Both the position numbers and the translations under genes were made by a program. Below, piece after piece: positions 8,558-17,197 of a DNA stretch of 64,000 nt; position 1 is the first letter of the stretch, and each line of letters begins with the position of its first letter. The DNA comes from Nitrospira sp. (lineage in GTDB: Bacteria > Nitrospirota > Nitrospiria > Nitrospirales > Nitrospiraceae): the NCBI GenBank assembly GCA_005239465.1, contig SPAW01000029.1, positions 62,001 through 126,000 of the forward strand, read 5' to 3'. A model generated the notes under the pieces. It saw only the letters and a program-made list of their open reading frames with translations, made no database searches and was not told where the DNA came from.

Positions 8558-8995
8558 TCACCTCCTTGTTCTGCCCTCAACCTGCGCTCCTCTTTCCTTT
8601 TCCAAGCTTTTGAGAATCGGACAGCGATCGGTCGGCTGACCGGCCCGGCAGGTCCGAATCAAGCTCTCAAGCTCTCGGGCCAAGGCCTGTAAGGCCTGCG
8701 CCTTGGCCTCCACACACTGCAATTTTCCTTCTGCCTTCCGCTGCACATCGCCACATCGCGCCCGCGAACTCACGCGCAGGTTCAGCAACTCGGCGATCTC
8801 CCGCAACGTGAACCCCAGCGCCTGGGCGTTCTTGATGAACCGAAGACGTCGCTGTGCATCGCCGTTGTACAGTCTGTATCCTGAAGGCATCCGGGAGGTT
8901 GGCCCGAGCAAGTTCAATCGCTCGTAATAGCGAATCGTCTCGATATTGACCCCCACCTCTTTTGCGAGCTGCCCAATCTTGAGTTCTGTTGGCAT
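8558..8995 (-). CDS. merR: MerR-family mercury-responsive regulator
   Basis: A 145-residue MerR protein: N-terminal winged helix (LKIGQLAKEVGVNIETIRYYERLNLLGPTSRMPSGYRLY), long coiled-coil dimer helix, and three cysteines in the Hg(II) pattern (ARCGDVQ, IRTCRAG, DRCPILKSL). In MerR the three Cys come from both subunits of the dimer and bind one Hg(II). The ATG at 8995 is used because it matches the family N-terminus MPTELKIG; the open frame upstream has no support. It is the first gene of the operon rather than divergent from it, so regulator and effectors share one promoter. Confidence 0.93.
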   Translation of the reverse strand: MPTELKIGQLAKEVGVNIETIRYYERLNLLGPTSRMPSGYRLYNGDAQRRLRFIKNAQALGFTLREIAELLNLRVSSRARCGDVQRKAEGKLQCVEAKAQALQALARELESLIRTCRAGQPTDRCPILKSLEKERGAQVEGRTRR

Positions 8996-9011
8996 ATGCA
9001 CCTCAAGAGTT

Positions 9012-9043
9012 ACGATACACCCTGTACCATAGTACTGAGTCAA
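9012..9043 (-). promoter_or_regulatory. mer promoter with MerR-type operator in a long spacer
   Basis: Reading the minus strand, TTGACT (9043-9038) is followed by a 20-base spacer and TATCGT (9017-9012). The spacer holds a dyad centred on GTAC-TATG-GTAC. Promoters activated by MerR proteins have an over-long 19-20 base spacer with such a dyad, which the regulator untwists. It lies 16 bases upstream of merR, so it should drive the whole merR-T-P-A set. Confidence 0.72.
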
Positions 9044-9321
9044 GGGGGTCACAAGTCCCTCGATGCTCGCTCCTCGCCCTGTAAGAGTTCCCTTGAATGG
9101 ACGACGCCTTACCGGCACCCATGATTGCGACGATCAGACCATGGAGTCGTCCATTCCATTTCATGCGAAGGCCCTCCTAGAGTTCTCACAAGTTCGAAGC
9201 CGGTCTGCGTTCTGGTCCTCAACGCCAGAAACAAATAGACAGTGAATCGGACCGCTGAGACCAAGCGTCGAACGACAGAAGCTATGACAGCGGAACGATT
9301 AAGGGTTGCAGGCTGGGAAGA

Positions 9322-9681
9322 TCAAACACGAAGTACGGAAATCTTGAGCAGGAGATCCTGTGGGGGACCGTCTGTGGGATGATCGGATATGCGGCTGCTG
9401 TGTGAGGTAAGGATGACAAGAAGAGCTAACGAGGCTGCGTCTTCTGGACAGAGAACCTGACAGTCACTGTTGAGGTGGAGCTTATCGACAGACTGTACGC
9501 TGAGGGTCTTAAAGGCATCGCAGAACTGATAGACCGGTTGCTCATCTGGAGTCGAACAGCCATTTCCCATTGCAGCGGCCGTGACTCCATTCACCGGCAG
9601 GAGGCAGGCATACGCGTTAAAGCTTAATCCCACAAAGAGGAGCATGAGCACGCTCACCAGCAATGTTCGCACACGACTCAT
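9322..9681 (-). CDS. Small secreted Cys-containing protein, family A (paralogue of the 4541-4915 gene)
   Basis: A 119-residue protein of unknown family with a signal peptide (TLLVSVLMLLFVGLSFNAYA) and a mature part that shares ACLLPVNG, NGCSTPDEQP, CDAFKTLSVQS and a VLRV end with the product of 4541-4915. It has two extra cysteines in DCQVLCPED, making five in the mature part. GAGGTG lies six bases before the ATG at 9681. It is preceded by its own TTGACA promoter and lies between the copA and merR genes. Two diverged copies among metal-resistance genes suggest a metal-related extracytoplasmic role, but this is inference. Confidence 0.72.
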   Translation of the reverse strand: MSRVRTLLVSVLMLLFVGLSFNAYACLLPVNGVTAAAMGNGCSTPDEQPVYQFCDAFKTLSVQSVDKLHLNSDCQVLCPEDAASLALLVILTSHSSRISDHPTDGPPQDLLLKISVLRV

Positions 9682-9702
9682 CACGCACCTCAATCAATTG
9701 TG

Positions 9703-9731
9703 AACATACCTCCTCGCCTACCTCCTGTCAA
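9703..9731 (-). promoter_or_regulatory. Sigma70-like promoter for the second small secreted protein
   Basis: On the minus strand there is a perfect TTGACA (9731-9726), a 17-base G-rich spacer and TATGTT (9708-9703). The start codon is about 21 bases past the -10 box with an SD sequence between. Box and spacer composition resemble the promoter of the paralogue at 4922-4951. Confidence 0.55.
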
Positions 9732-9758
9732 TCTCTCCCGCCCGGATCAAACGGAACG

Positions 9759-12290
9759 TCATAGGACTGTTCTTCGTAGCCGGAGCGCGTTCGAGATAAC
9801 CGACACGGAACTGAATGTCATGGCAGCGCTCGCGATCATCGGACTGAGGAGCAGTCCCAAGAACGGATACAGCACCCCGGCGGCCACCGGCACGCCAACC
9901 ATATTATAGACAAAGGCGAAGAAGAGGTTTTGACGGATATTCCGCATCGTCGCTTTGCTCAACCGCCGGGCTCGCACCAATGCACGGAGGTCCCCTTTCA
10001 CCAAAGTCATCCCGGCACTTTCGATCGCGATGTCCGCACCTGTGCCCATCGCGATCCCGACGTCGGCAAGAGCCAGCGCCGGCGCATCATTGACGCCATC
10101 ACCGGTCATCGCCACGACATGACCTTCCCCTTTCAATCGGGACACGATCTCGCCTTTCTGGTTCGGTAATACCCCGGCCAGCACCTCGTCCAGCCCCAGT
10201 TGTTTACCCACAGCATTGGCTGTCTGTTGATGATCGCCGGTCAGCATCACCAACCTGAGTCCATCTGCTTTCAGCAGGCGGACCGCCTCCGCCGTCGACG
10301 GCTTCATCGGATCTGCAACCCCCAAGAGACCTCCAGCCTTTCCATCAATGGCCACAAAGACAACCGTCTGCCCTTCCTGCCGAAGCCGCTCGGCCTCCTC
10401 ATCAAGCACAGCCAGCGTATTGCCGGCGACACCGATCGTCTCTCGTAGAAAAGACAGCGTTCCGACAGCGACCGGTTTCCCCTCGACCAGGCCGGAGACT
10501 CCCCTGCCGGTGACGGACTGGAACTGCGCGGCAGCTGTCGGCGTAACCCCTCGGCTCCGTGCGCCAGCCACAATCGCCTCGGCTAGAGGATGCTCGCTCC
10601 CCTGCTCAAGGCTCGCCGCAAAGCGAAGAAGATCCTTGTCGGTCCACGGAGGGACAAAGCGGATGGCCATCAAGGCCGGTTTGCCTTCAGTCAATGTCCC
10701 GGTCTTATCGAAGACAATCGTATCGACTCTCCCCAAAACTTCGAGTGCCTCCGCCTTCTTCACCAGCACACCCGCTGTAGCCCCCCGACCGGTGCCGACC
10801 ATGATCGACATGGGCGTCGCCAGCCCTAACGCACAGGGACAGGCGATAATGAGCACGGCTACGGCGTTCACGAGCGCATAGGCCAGCTTCGGTTCAGGCC
10901 CCCAGACAGCCCAGGCAATTGCCGTCAGGAAAGCGATCGCCACGACGAGCGGCACAAAATAGCCGGCTACCACATCTGCCACTCGCTGAATCGGCGCGCG
11001 ACTACGCTGCGCCTCGCTGACCATCTGCACGATCCTGGCCAGCAGCGTGTCACGACCAACCCGCTGCGCTTGTATAAGGATGCTGCCGGTGCCATTCATC
11101 GTCCCACCCGTGACGGTCACTCCAACTTCTTTCGCGACGGGAATCGATTCTCCAGTGATCATCGACTCATCAACGGAAGTACTTCCGTCTACCACCACAC
11201 CATCCACCGGCACCAGCTCGCCCGGCCTCACCCGCAACCGATCGCCGACATGGACCTGCTCGAGCGGAACATCTTCCTCTCTCCCATCGGCACTCACGCG
11301 TCTTGCCGTGGCCGGAGCCAGTCGCAAGAGGCCTTTGATTGCGGAACTGGTCTGACTGCGTGCGCGCAACTCGAGTACCTGTCCCAGTAGAACGAGCACC
11401 GTAATTACAGCGGCTGCTTCGAAATAGGCAGCCACCGTTCCATCTGGTCGATGAAAAGACGCGGGCAGCAACGTAGGGATCATCGTCGCGATCACGCTGA
11501 AGACATAGGCCGCTCCGGTCCCCATTGCAATCAGCGTGAACATATTCGGCGCCTTGTTTATGATAGACGCCCAGCCCCGTTGGAAGAACGGCGCTCCGCC
11601 CCATAGCACCACCTGCGTGGCCAGAAGCAACTGCGTCCAATTGAGCGCCGCACCTCCGAACCACTGTTGGAGCGGCATGCCTGGAATCATATCGGACATC
11701 GCAAGGAGCATCACGAGCGCCGCTGGGCCGAGACAGATCCAGAAACGCCGGTTCATGTCCTCGAGCTCAGCATTGCCGACATCCTCGGCCGACACGACCT
11801 TTGGTTCGAGCGCCATTCCGCAAATCCGGCAAGCCCCGGGTTTGGTTTCAAGGACCTCCGGATCCATCGGGCAGACGTACTCGACCACCCCGCCGGATGG
11901 AACCGGCGTCACGCGCGGAACTCTCTGTTCAGGTGGAGTCAGGTAGTAGCCGGGATCGGCGCGGAACTTCGTGAGGCAGTTCGTGGCGCAGAAGTAGTAG
12001 GTCTTGCCTTGATACTCGTGTGAGCCGGCCGCGGTGGCCGGTTCAACGGTCATGCCGCAAACGGGGTCAGTCTCGCCCTGTGTAGCCGGCATCATCATGG
12101 GGAGCGGTTTTCGCGGCGATGGAATCGTAACGAGACTCAGCGGCTGCTTGCTCAGCGTGCGCTCAGGATCCGTACGAAACCGTTCGAGGCAGGAGACCGT
12201 GCAGAAATAGTAGGTCAGGCCTTTGTAATCATACCGGCCTGCCGCGGTCGCAGGATCGACGGTCATGCCGCAAATGGGATCGATCGCCAT
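9759..12290 (-). CDS. copA: Copper-translocating P1B-type ATPase with two N-terminal YHS domains
   Basis: An 843-residue ATPase exporting Cu(I) from the cytoplasm. Instead of the usual HMA domains it starts with two YHS domains ([15 protein letters not shown] with [10 protein letters not shown], and [15 protein letters not shown] with [10 protein letters not shown]), then a heavy-metal-binding domain ([26 protein letters not shown], about residues 125-150). Membrane helices follow, with the metal site [11 protein letters not shown] near residue 480, the phosphorylation motif [11 protein letters not shown], the HP locus SEHPLAEAI and the hinge [13 protein letters not shown] plus YHS is typical of copper ATPases in Nitrospirota and related phyla. 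The ATG at 12290 follows GGAGT by six bases. The small secreted protein gene lies downstream and the dsbA-like gene upstream on the same strand. Confidence 0.93.
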   Translation of the reverse strand: MAIDPICGMTVDPATAAGRYDYKGLTYYFCTVSCLERFRTDPERTLSKQPLSLVTIPSPRKPLPMMMPATQGETDPVCGMTVEPATAAGSHEYQGKTYYFCATNCLTKFRADPGYYLTPPEQRVPRVTPVPSGGVVEYVCPMDPEVLETKPGACRICGMALEPKVVSAEDVGNAELEDMNRRFWICLGPAALVMLLAMSDMIPGMPLQQWFGGAALNWTQLLLATQVVLWGGAPFFQRGWASIINKAPNMFTLIAMGTGAAYVFSVIATMIPTLLPASFHRPDGTVAAYFEAAAVITVLVLLGQVLELRARSQTSSAIKGLLRLAPATARRVSADGREEDVPLEQVHVGDRLRVRPGELVPVDGVVVDGSTSVDESMITGESIPVAKEVGVTVTGGTMNGTGSILIQAQRVGRDTLLARIVQMVSEAQRSRAPIQRVADVVAGYFVPLVVAIAFLTAIAWAVWGPEPKLAYALVNAVAVLIIACPCALGLATPMSIMVGTGRGATAGVLVKKAEALEVLGRVDTIVFDKTGTLTEGKPALMAIRFVPPWTDKDLLRFAASLEQGSEHPLAEAIVAGARSRGVTPTAAAQFQSVTGRGVSGLVEGKPVAVGTLSFLRETIGVAGNTLAVLDEEAERLRQEGQTVVFVAIDGKAGGLLGVADPMKPSTAEAVRLLKADGLRLVMLTGDHQQTANAVGKQLGLDEVLAGVLPNQKGEIVSRLKGEGHVVAMTGDGVNDAPALALADVGIAMGTGADIAIESAGMTLVKGDLRALVRARRLSKATMRNIRQNLFFAFVYNMVGVPVAAGVLYPFLGLLLSPMIASAAMTFSSVSVISNALRLRRTVL

Positions 12291-12386
12291 CGCAACTCCG
12301 TGAAGCATGACACGTGAAGAGTGATACGTGGAATGATTGGTTGCTGACCCCTTACTGCGTGCACATCACCGCTAACTGGTTACCCA

Positions 12387-13043
12387 TCACTTTTTTCCGT
12401 CCGCGTTGAGGATGCTGCGGATGACGGTGATGATGTTCTCCGTCTTCATGTTCTCGTTTTCGAGCTTGATATTCCCATCCAACAAGAGCGTCGGAGTGTA
12501 TTTTACCTTGATCCGATCGCCCCACCGCCGTCCATCGTCAAACGCCTTGGCCGGCCTGCCGCTGGCCATGCCTTCCTCAAAAACCTTTGGATCGAGTCCC
12601 ACTTCCTTGATCAACAGCTCCCGGATCGTACGATCCAGGATTCCCGTCATCTTGTCTTGATGGATGGTTCGGAAGAGCACCTTCTTCATCTCGGCCCCTT
12701 TCCCCATGATCTTGGCCTGCTCGTACATATCGAAGGGGGTTGGGAGCTTATTTTGAAACACCGGAAACCCGACCATGGTCACTTCCAACTTATTACCAAA
12801 CTCTTTTTGGAGCAGGGGTAAGCCCATCTCTTCAAACTGGTGACAATGGGGACAGTAGAAGTCGGCGAACTCGATAACTTTCACCTTGCCAGGTTGATGA
12901 GTCGATGGCTCGTCTTTGAGCAATTCGAACCTGCCCATCAGTTCAGGCTTCGCCGCCTGCGCACTGAACGGCGCACTCAGTAGGAATATTGCCCCGACGA
13001 CAACAACGGCGAGTCTCCACATCAACATCCTCCAACGATTCAT
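12387..13043 (-). CDS. DsbA-family thiol:disulfide oxidoreductase
   Basis: A 218-residue periplasmic protein with a signal peptide (LAVVVVGAIFLLSAPFSAQA) and a thioredoxin fold with inserted helices. The active site is FADFYCPHCHQFEEMG near residue 66, CPHC as in DsbA, and the cis-Pro region is VKYTPTLLLDGN near 185. It would introduce or shuffle disulfides in exported proteins, which fits the many Cys-containing secreted proteins nearby. AAAGGAG lies seven bases before the ATG. It reads in the same direction as copA, with a 96-base gap that contains degenerate 7-base repeats. Confidence 0.9.
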   Translation of the reverse strand: MNRWRMLMWRLAVVVVGAIFLLSAPFSAQAAKPELMGRFELLKDEPSTHQPGKVKVIEFADFYCPHCHQFEEMGLPLLQKEFGNKLEVTMVGFPVFQNKLPTPFDMYEQAKIMGKGAEMKKVLFRTIHQDKMTGILDRTIRELLIKEVGLDPKVFEEGMASGRPAKAFDDGRRWGDRIKVKYTPTLLLDGNIKLENENMKTENIITVIRSILNADGKK

Positions 13044-13113
13044 CTCACACTCCTTTCACAGGTAGGGGCCCAAAATCTCATTATATCGAATGAAGGGCGT
13101 TCCTGCCCTCTGT

Positions 13114-13119
13114 TATAAT
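13114..13119 (+). promoter_or_regulatory. -10 box TATAAT directly before the Slp-like gene
   Basis: A perfect TATAAT ends six bases before the ATG at 13126, and there is no Shine-Dalgarno sequence between them. Transcription should start at or beside the ATG, giving a leaderless message. No convincing -35 box is seen. Confidence 0.5.
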
Positions 13120-13125
13120 CCCACC

Positions 13126-13668
13126 ATGACAGGACGATGGTGTGCGCTGATTGCATTGGTGCTGTTGATCATGTCTGGATGTGGGTCGACAGATGACCAG
13201 ATTGAAACCAGCCCATCCGGCACGCCTCTGGTCACCTTTACTCAAGTGAAAGCGACGCCTGAGTCGTACAAAGGACAGCCGGTCACATTCGGAGGCAAAG
13301 TCTTAGGAGCGAGACGGCTGAAGGAGGGAACGAGAATTGAAATTCTTCAGCTGCCCCTTACCTCGTCCCTCCAACCAACAACCGACCTGAGCAAGTCCCA
13401 AGGCCGCTTCGTCTCCATGCAGAAAGAGTTTCTCGACCCTGCCACCATCCCCGCCGGCACATTCGTGACCATCACCGGAGAAGTCGCCGGTTCGGTGACT
13501 ATGCCGCTCGATGAGACGGAATATACCTACCCGATCGTGGATATCAAGAACTTGCGTGTGTGGACGAAAGACGAAGAAGTATCTCCCCGGATTCGTCCCT
13601 ACATCGGCCCTGGCCCCTATTGGGGCCCCTACTGGTCTCCATACTGGAGGCCCTGGCCGTACTGGTAA
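13126..13668 (+). CDS. Slp-like outer-membrane lipoprotein
   Basis: A 180-residue lipoprotein. The signal sequence MTGRWCALIALVLLIMSGC ends in a lipobox-like LIMSGC. The body matches the Slp family: VTFTQVKATPESYKGQPVTFGGKVLGARRLKEGTRIEILQLPL and GTFVTITGEVAG, with EYTYPIVDIKNLRVW near the end. Slp proteins are outer-membrane lipoproteins induced under starvation or acid stress in enterobacteria; the role here is unknown. The C-terminus is a run of aromatic PYW repeats (GPYWGPYWSPYW). The ATG at 13126 is chosen because the lipoprotein signal starts there; upstream residues would bury it. Confidence 0.85.
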   Translation: MTGRWCALIALVLLIMSGCGSTDDQIETSPSGTPLVTFTQVKATPESYKGQPVTFGGKVLGARRLKEGTRIEILQLPLTSSLQPTTDLSKSQGRFVSMQKEFLDPATIPAGTFVTITGEVAGSVTMPLDETEYTYPIVDIKNLRVWTKDEEVSPRIRPYIGPGPYWGPYWSPYWRPWPYW

Positions 13669-13671
13669 GAG

Positions 13672-13743
13672 CCGAGGTTGAGGTCAAGGCCGAGCAATCA
13701 TCCGTCTAGTTTTCTCAGCCTTAACCTGAACCTCAACCTGCCC
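13672..13743. terminator. Inverted-repeat hairpin between convergent genes
   Basis: The gap between the Slp-like gene and the convergent TPR gene contains GAGGTTGAGGTCAAGG on the left and CCTTAACCTGAACCTCAACC on the right, which pair imperfectly over about 18 bases. The right arm has 6-7 base periodicity (AACCTGA, ACCTCAA). Position suggests a bidirectional terminator. It belongs to the same style of array as those in the nuo region. Confidence 0.5.
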
Positions 13744-13745
13744 GT

Positions 13746-14837
13746 TTACCGAAGCGTCGACCCTATTATCCGCTCGACTCGATCATCACGCCCACCCAGC
13801 TCTCGATACTTCCGATACTGCGCGAGGGCGCGCGGCATGTCTTTGCGATGGAGTTCGTAGAAGACACCCAAATTGTAGTGGGCCTCCGCATTATCAGGCT
13901 TCAGGACCACGGCTTTCTCATACTCCTGCTCTGCATCCTCCAGTTTGTTCATTCTGGTATAGATGACGCCCAGGTTCATATGCGCTTCGGCATACTCAGG
14001 TCGATAGCGGATGACCTCGAGAAACTCCCGCTCCGCTTCCCCTGGCTTTCCTTGGCTCCGAAGAATGAACCCCAGATTGTAGTGGGCATCGACCAGATCG
14101 GGTTTGGCGGCAATGGCTTGCTTATACGCATAGGACGCTTCGCCGAGATCATTATTTTTCTCGGCGATCCGTCCGCTCAGGTACCAGGCATTGGCGTGTT
14201 TGGGATTCGCCTTGGTGAGGCGGCTCAACATATCCCGTGCCGCTTTGGACTCCCCTTGACTATCGTAGAGCATCGCAAGTTCAAAAAGGGCGTCTGCCTG
14301 GGTCGGGGCGACGGCCAATACACTCTGATAGGTCTTCTTCGCGGCCGCCAGGTCCCGCCGCTGTTCATAGAGCTTCGCCAGGTCGAGATAGGACTCGATG
14401 TGCCTGGGATTGACCTCGATCGCACGCGTCAGCGCCTGCTCGGCTTCGGTCGATTTCCCCTGCGCCACATACACGTCGGCCAGATCGTTCAGCGCGTCAG
14501 CGAAGGCGGGCTTGATCTTGAGCGCACGGAAGAACTCCTCCACGGCCTCGTCCGATTTTTGGTCTTTGAGGAGAATGCGACCCGGGAAATAATGCCCCTC
14601 AGACGACGACGGATTCAACTCCATCGCTTCTCTCGCCGCATCGGCAGTCTCCTTCAAGTGACCTTGACGCAGGAGAGCTTCACCCCGATCGAGATGGTGC
14701 GACGCCTCATCCTGCTGTCTCGCTTGATGGGTTGCGGGAGCAGATAGGCTCCAGGATGGTGGGAAGAAGGAGAATGCGACGGTGGACAGGACCCACGCGA
14801 CAACTTGGATAGGCCGGTTTCCTGTCGGACCCCGCAT
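13746..14837 (-). CDS. Secreted TPR-repeat protein
   Basis: A 363-residue protein with a signal peptide (VVAWVLSTVAFSFFPPSWSLSA) and about nine consecutive 34-residue TPR units, for example YLDLAKLYEQRRDLAAAKKTYQSVLAVAP and AHYNLGVFYELHRKDMPRALAQYRKY. TPR arrays bind other proteins, here probably in the periplasm. Its first 110 residues resemble the truncated gene at 29171-29524, and the upstream DNA (14867-14908) also resembles that of the truncated copy (29540-29580; shared GGACTATAA and ATCAATGCG). The two copies bracket the catabolic island on the same strand. Confidence 0.88.
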   Translation of the reverse strand: MRGPTGNRPIQVVAWVLSTVAFSFFPPSWSLSAPATHQARQQDEASHHLDRGEALLRQGHLKETADAAREAMELNPSSSEGHYFPGRILLKDQKSDEAVEEFFRALKIKPAFADALNDLADVYVAQGKSTEAEQALTRAIEVNPRHIESYLDLAKLYEQRRDLAAAKKTYQSVLAVAPTQADALFELAMLYDSQGESKAARDMLSRLTKANPKHANAWYLSGRIAEKNNDLGEASYAYKQAIAAKPDLVDAHYNLGFILRSQGKPGEAEREFLEVIRYRPEYAEAHMNLGVIYTRMNKLEDAEQEYEKAVVLKPDNAEAHYNLGVFYELHRKDMPRALAQYRKYRELGGRDDRVERIIGSTLR

Positions 14838-15287
14838 GCTCGTCCCCGCACTTGATATGGACTAACGGACTATAAACGGCAACGACGAGGGAAATCAATG
14901 CGCGGAATGAGCGAAGGGGCATCGCACGTTGCAACTCACCACGGACAAACGCTCCGACGTGACCGTTTGGCAACATGCGCGTCTTGATCACAACCATCAA
15001 GGGATATCTAGCACATCAGTTGTTCGTCTGGAATGCGTCCGTGGAGCGGATCGTGGTCAAGATCGTCAAGCGTAAAGAAGCGTTAGACATAGTACGCTAG
15101 ATTGTATACAATGCAGCTGGTTCCAAGGTGAGCCATGTTATGGATTTTGCCAACCTGTCCATGGCGCGAATCTAGGAGGCATTCAGATTGGAATATCCAT
15201 AAACATCGGCCGCGAGGAGTCTGACGCTGAAGAGGTGATAGCTCGATTCATGAGAATTGCAAGACATGGTTGATAAAGGTTGATCGG
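14838..15287. other. 450-base non-coding stretch at the left edge of the island
   Basis: No convincing gene. The left end holds the upstream region of the TPR gene (14867-14908), similar to the upstream region of its truncated copy. The right part holds the proposed gntR promoter and operator (15084-15112) followed by a long leader of about 170 bases before the gntR ATG. No terminator, tRNA or integrase-like sequence was found that would define an attachment site. Confidence 0.6.
15084..15112 (+). promoter_or_regulatory. gntR promoter with overlapping GntR-type operator
   Basis: A TAGACA -35 box (15084-15089) and a TACAAT -10 box (15107-15112) are 17 bases apart, each one mismatch from consensus. 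The -10 overlaps the perfect 12-base palindrome ATTGTATACAAT (15101-15112). FCD-type GntR regulators bind short palindromes with a GT...AC core, which this fits. A second near-copy lies before fdrA (17059-17069). Overlap with the -10 box suggests auto-repression. Confidence 0.62.
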
Positions 15288-15965
15288 ATGGGCGAAAGAG
15301 AATTCTCAAACCTCAGTACGTCGATCGTTGCGACGCTGAAAGAGCGGATCATTCATTGGCAATATCCGCCGGAACACCGCCTTACCGAAGCGGAACTCTG
15401 CCAGAAATTCGGCGTCAGTCGTAGTCCGGTACGGGAGGCCCTCCGGATTCTGGCAACGGATGGGTTCGTCAAAAAAATGCCCAATCGGGGCTACGCGGTG
15501 AAGCAATATAACCTTCGGGAGATTGAGGAGCTCTATGATGTTCGCTTGGCTTTGGAGCTGTTTGTCGTCGAATGCTTGGCAAAGCGGGGCACGCCGAAAA
15601 AGGATGATATAGATGTGCTCAAACGTACATGGACTTCTCTGGTAAACGGATCACCTAAGAAGGACGAGGAACTCGCCCGGCTGGACACACTGTTTCACGA
15701 AACGCTCGCCCATGCAGCAGGAAACAAGTCTCTGTTGCGACAACTTCGCGCAATCAACGAGCGGTTGATGCTTTTTCGCATGATAGATTTCGGCAGGGCA
15801 CACCGGGTTGAAAGGACATGCCGCCAACACCTGGAAATCCTTAAACGCATCGCAGCCAAGGATATATCGGGTGCACGCAAGGCCATGCAACGGAATATCG
15901 AAGAGGGCCGGAACAACGTCCATACAGCGATCAAAGATGCACTGGCTAGAGCCTACTCATTCTAG
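15288..15965 (+). CDS. GntR/FadR-type (FCD) transcriptional regulator of the island
   Basis: A 225-residue regulator. The N-terminal winged helix (residues about 10-75) contains LKERIIHWQYPPEHRLTEAELCQKFGVSRSPVREALRILATDGFVKKMPNRGYAV, the classic GntR signature. The C-terminal helical FCD domain starts near 85 with LYDVRLALELFVVECLAKRG and carries LFHETLAHAAGNKSL and CRQHLEILKRIAAKD, whose Asp/His positions usually bind a metal and carboxylate effector. The ATG at 15288 has AAAGG eight bases upstream; the frame could also start at a TTG at 15270. It heads the island in the same direction as all the enzymes, so its ligand is probably the imported compound or a breakdown product. Confidence 0.92.
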   Translation: MGEREFSNLSTSIVATLKERIIHWQYPPEHRLTEAELCQKFGVSRSPVREALRILATDGFVKKMPNRGYAVKQYNLREIEELYDVRLALELFVVECLAKRGTPKKDDIDVLKRTWTSLVNGSPKKDEELARLDTLFHETLAHAAGNKSLLRQLRAINERLMLFRMIDFGRAHRVERTCRQHLEILKRIAAKDISGARKAMQRNIEEGRNNVHTAIKDALARAYSF

Positions 15966-16099
15966 GAAGTTCCATTCTCCGCCATCATCCCTGCGACCTG
16001 GGGAACCTCCAGCCTACATGCCTCCACAATACCCGCTGTTATATAATCAACCTCATGGCGAGCACGGCGTAATGTCGCCTGACGATCGGGGTGCGCCCA

Positions 16100-17056
16100 A
16101 TGCGTCTCAATGCTCTTTCGGCCGGCGTTGAGGCGCCGACCATGTGCTTTAGCGGGGTTATTCATAGTGTTTTCCACCACGCTTGTAATGTCAGTCTTAA
16201 AAGCGATGAATTACTCACCCTTGTTTCATCAGAAAAAGGCAACTTTCCCCAAGGGATCCGCTTGGAGACCTCCCCGAAGTTTACTTTTCTAAATCAGCTC
16301 CGTGTCGGACAACCGGTCGCTTGCCGGGGAGGGATTATTCGAATCAGCGGGTCCGATCTGTCCATTGATCTACGAACCGCAAGCCACTGGCACGTCGATC
16401 TCAAAGGACTGCGAGTCGATCTACACCAGCGCGACACCGCTCAAGCGTGGGCGGTCGCCTGGGTAGAACTCGGGAAACATCGCCGCGGGGACGGAATATC
16501 CGGAATGATCGCGGCCATTCCTCTGCCAAGACAGAATCCCGTAACATCGCCCGGGATAAAGATACTTGTCGAAAGGGCGGTTCAAACCCTTCCGGCCTTG
16601 ATAAATGCGACACGCAACTTTCAGGTTGAAGGCGCCATTACCGCCATCAGACCTTTGATCGGGCTGGGGCCCGGCTTGACACCCTCTGGCGATGATTTCA
16701 TCGTGGGGTATCTGGCTGGATTGTGGAGCACGGCGGGCAGTGATTCATCCCGGCTGAGGTTCATATCAACTGTGGGTGCCTGGCTCTCTCAGGCCGCAGT
16801 AGGCACCAACGCGATCAGTTACACCTACATCAAATCCGCGGTCAAGGGTAATATCTCCGAGCCGATTGTGACTCTGGCTCAACGCTTTGGACAAGCGAAC
16901 AATATGGACAGCGTCCGAGAAGCGGCAGGGACCGCCCTGCAGGTGGGCGACACCTCAGGGGCCGATGGCGTCCTGGGGCTGTTGCTTGGCTGTATCGCCT
17001 GGACGGCGCCTTCATTATTTTGTTGCAGTCCACCGCAGCCCGTACTTTGCTCTTGA
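16100..17056 (+). CDS. DUF2877 protein, AllH-like subunit of an oxamate-type carbamoyltransferase
   Basis: A 318-residue DUF2877 protein. The family motif GLGPGLTPSGDDFIVGYLAGLW is near residue 190, and ETSPKFTFLNQLRVGQPVACRGGIIRI lies in the N-terminal half. In Escherichia coli the DUF2877 protein YlbF (AllH) lies beside fdrA (AllF) and ylbE (AllG), and the three have been linked to oxamate carbamoyltransferase in anaerobic allantoin use. All three families are present here in the order H, F, G, followed by carbamate kinase. The ATG at 16100 follows GGGGTG by six bases; a GTG at 16091 is the alternative. There are 141 bases to fdrA, holding an operator. Confidence 0.8.
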   Translation: MRLNALSAGVEAPTMCFSGVIHSVFHHACNVSLKSDELLTLVSSEKGNFPQGIRLETSPKFTFLNQLRVGQPVACRGGIIRISGSDLSIDLRTASHWHVDLKGLRVDLHQRDTAQAWAVAWVELGKHRRGDGISGMIAAIPLPRQNPVTSPGIKILVERAVQTLPALINATRNFQVEGAITAIRPLIGLGPGLTPSGDDFIVGYLAGLWSTAGSDSSRLRFISTVGAWLSQAAVGTNAISYTYIKSAVKGNISEPIVTLAQRFGQANNMDSVREAAGTALQVGDTSGADGVLGLLLGCIAWTAPSLFCCSPPQPVLCS

Positions 17057-17070
17057 CTTGGTATACAATT
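17053..17070 (+). promoter_or_regulatory. Second GntR-type operator, upstream of fdrA
   Basis: The sequence TTGACT (17053-17058) is followed directly by TGGTATACAAT (17059-17069). GTATACAA is identical to the core of the palindrome before gntR. It lies about 130 bases before the fdrA start, just after the end of the DUF2877 gene, so the enzyme and transport genes probably have their own promoter under the same regulator. The -10 box is unclear. Confidence 0.5.
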
Positions 17071-17197
17071 TGGTGTTCAAGTTGGCGTCGGAAAAATAAT
17101 GTGACGTTCGCCAGATAGGCCACCGGCGGGGAAGTTCTCAACCGTCTGACGTTCAACGCCATGAACCGGCCAAGCTAAAGGCGTCAATGGGGAGGCC

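Noticed and set aside
14838-15287. Possible small RNA or tRNA gene in the long gap before gntR
   Set aside because: No cloverleaf or strong terminator was found by eye; only the promoter and operator are supported.
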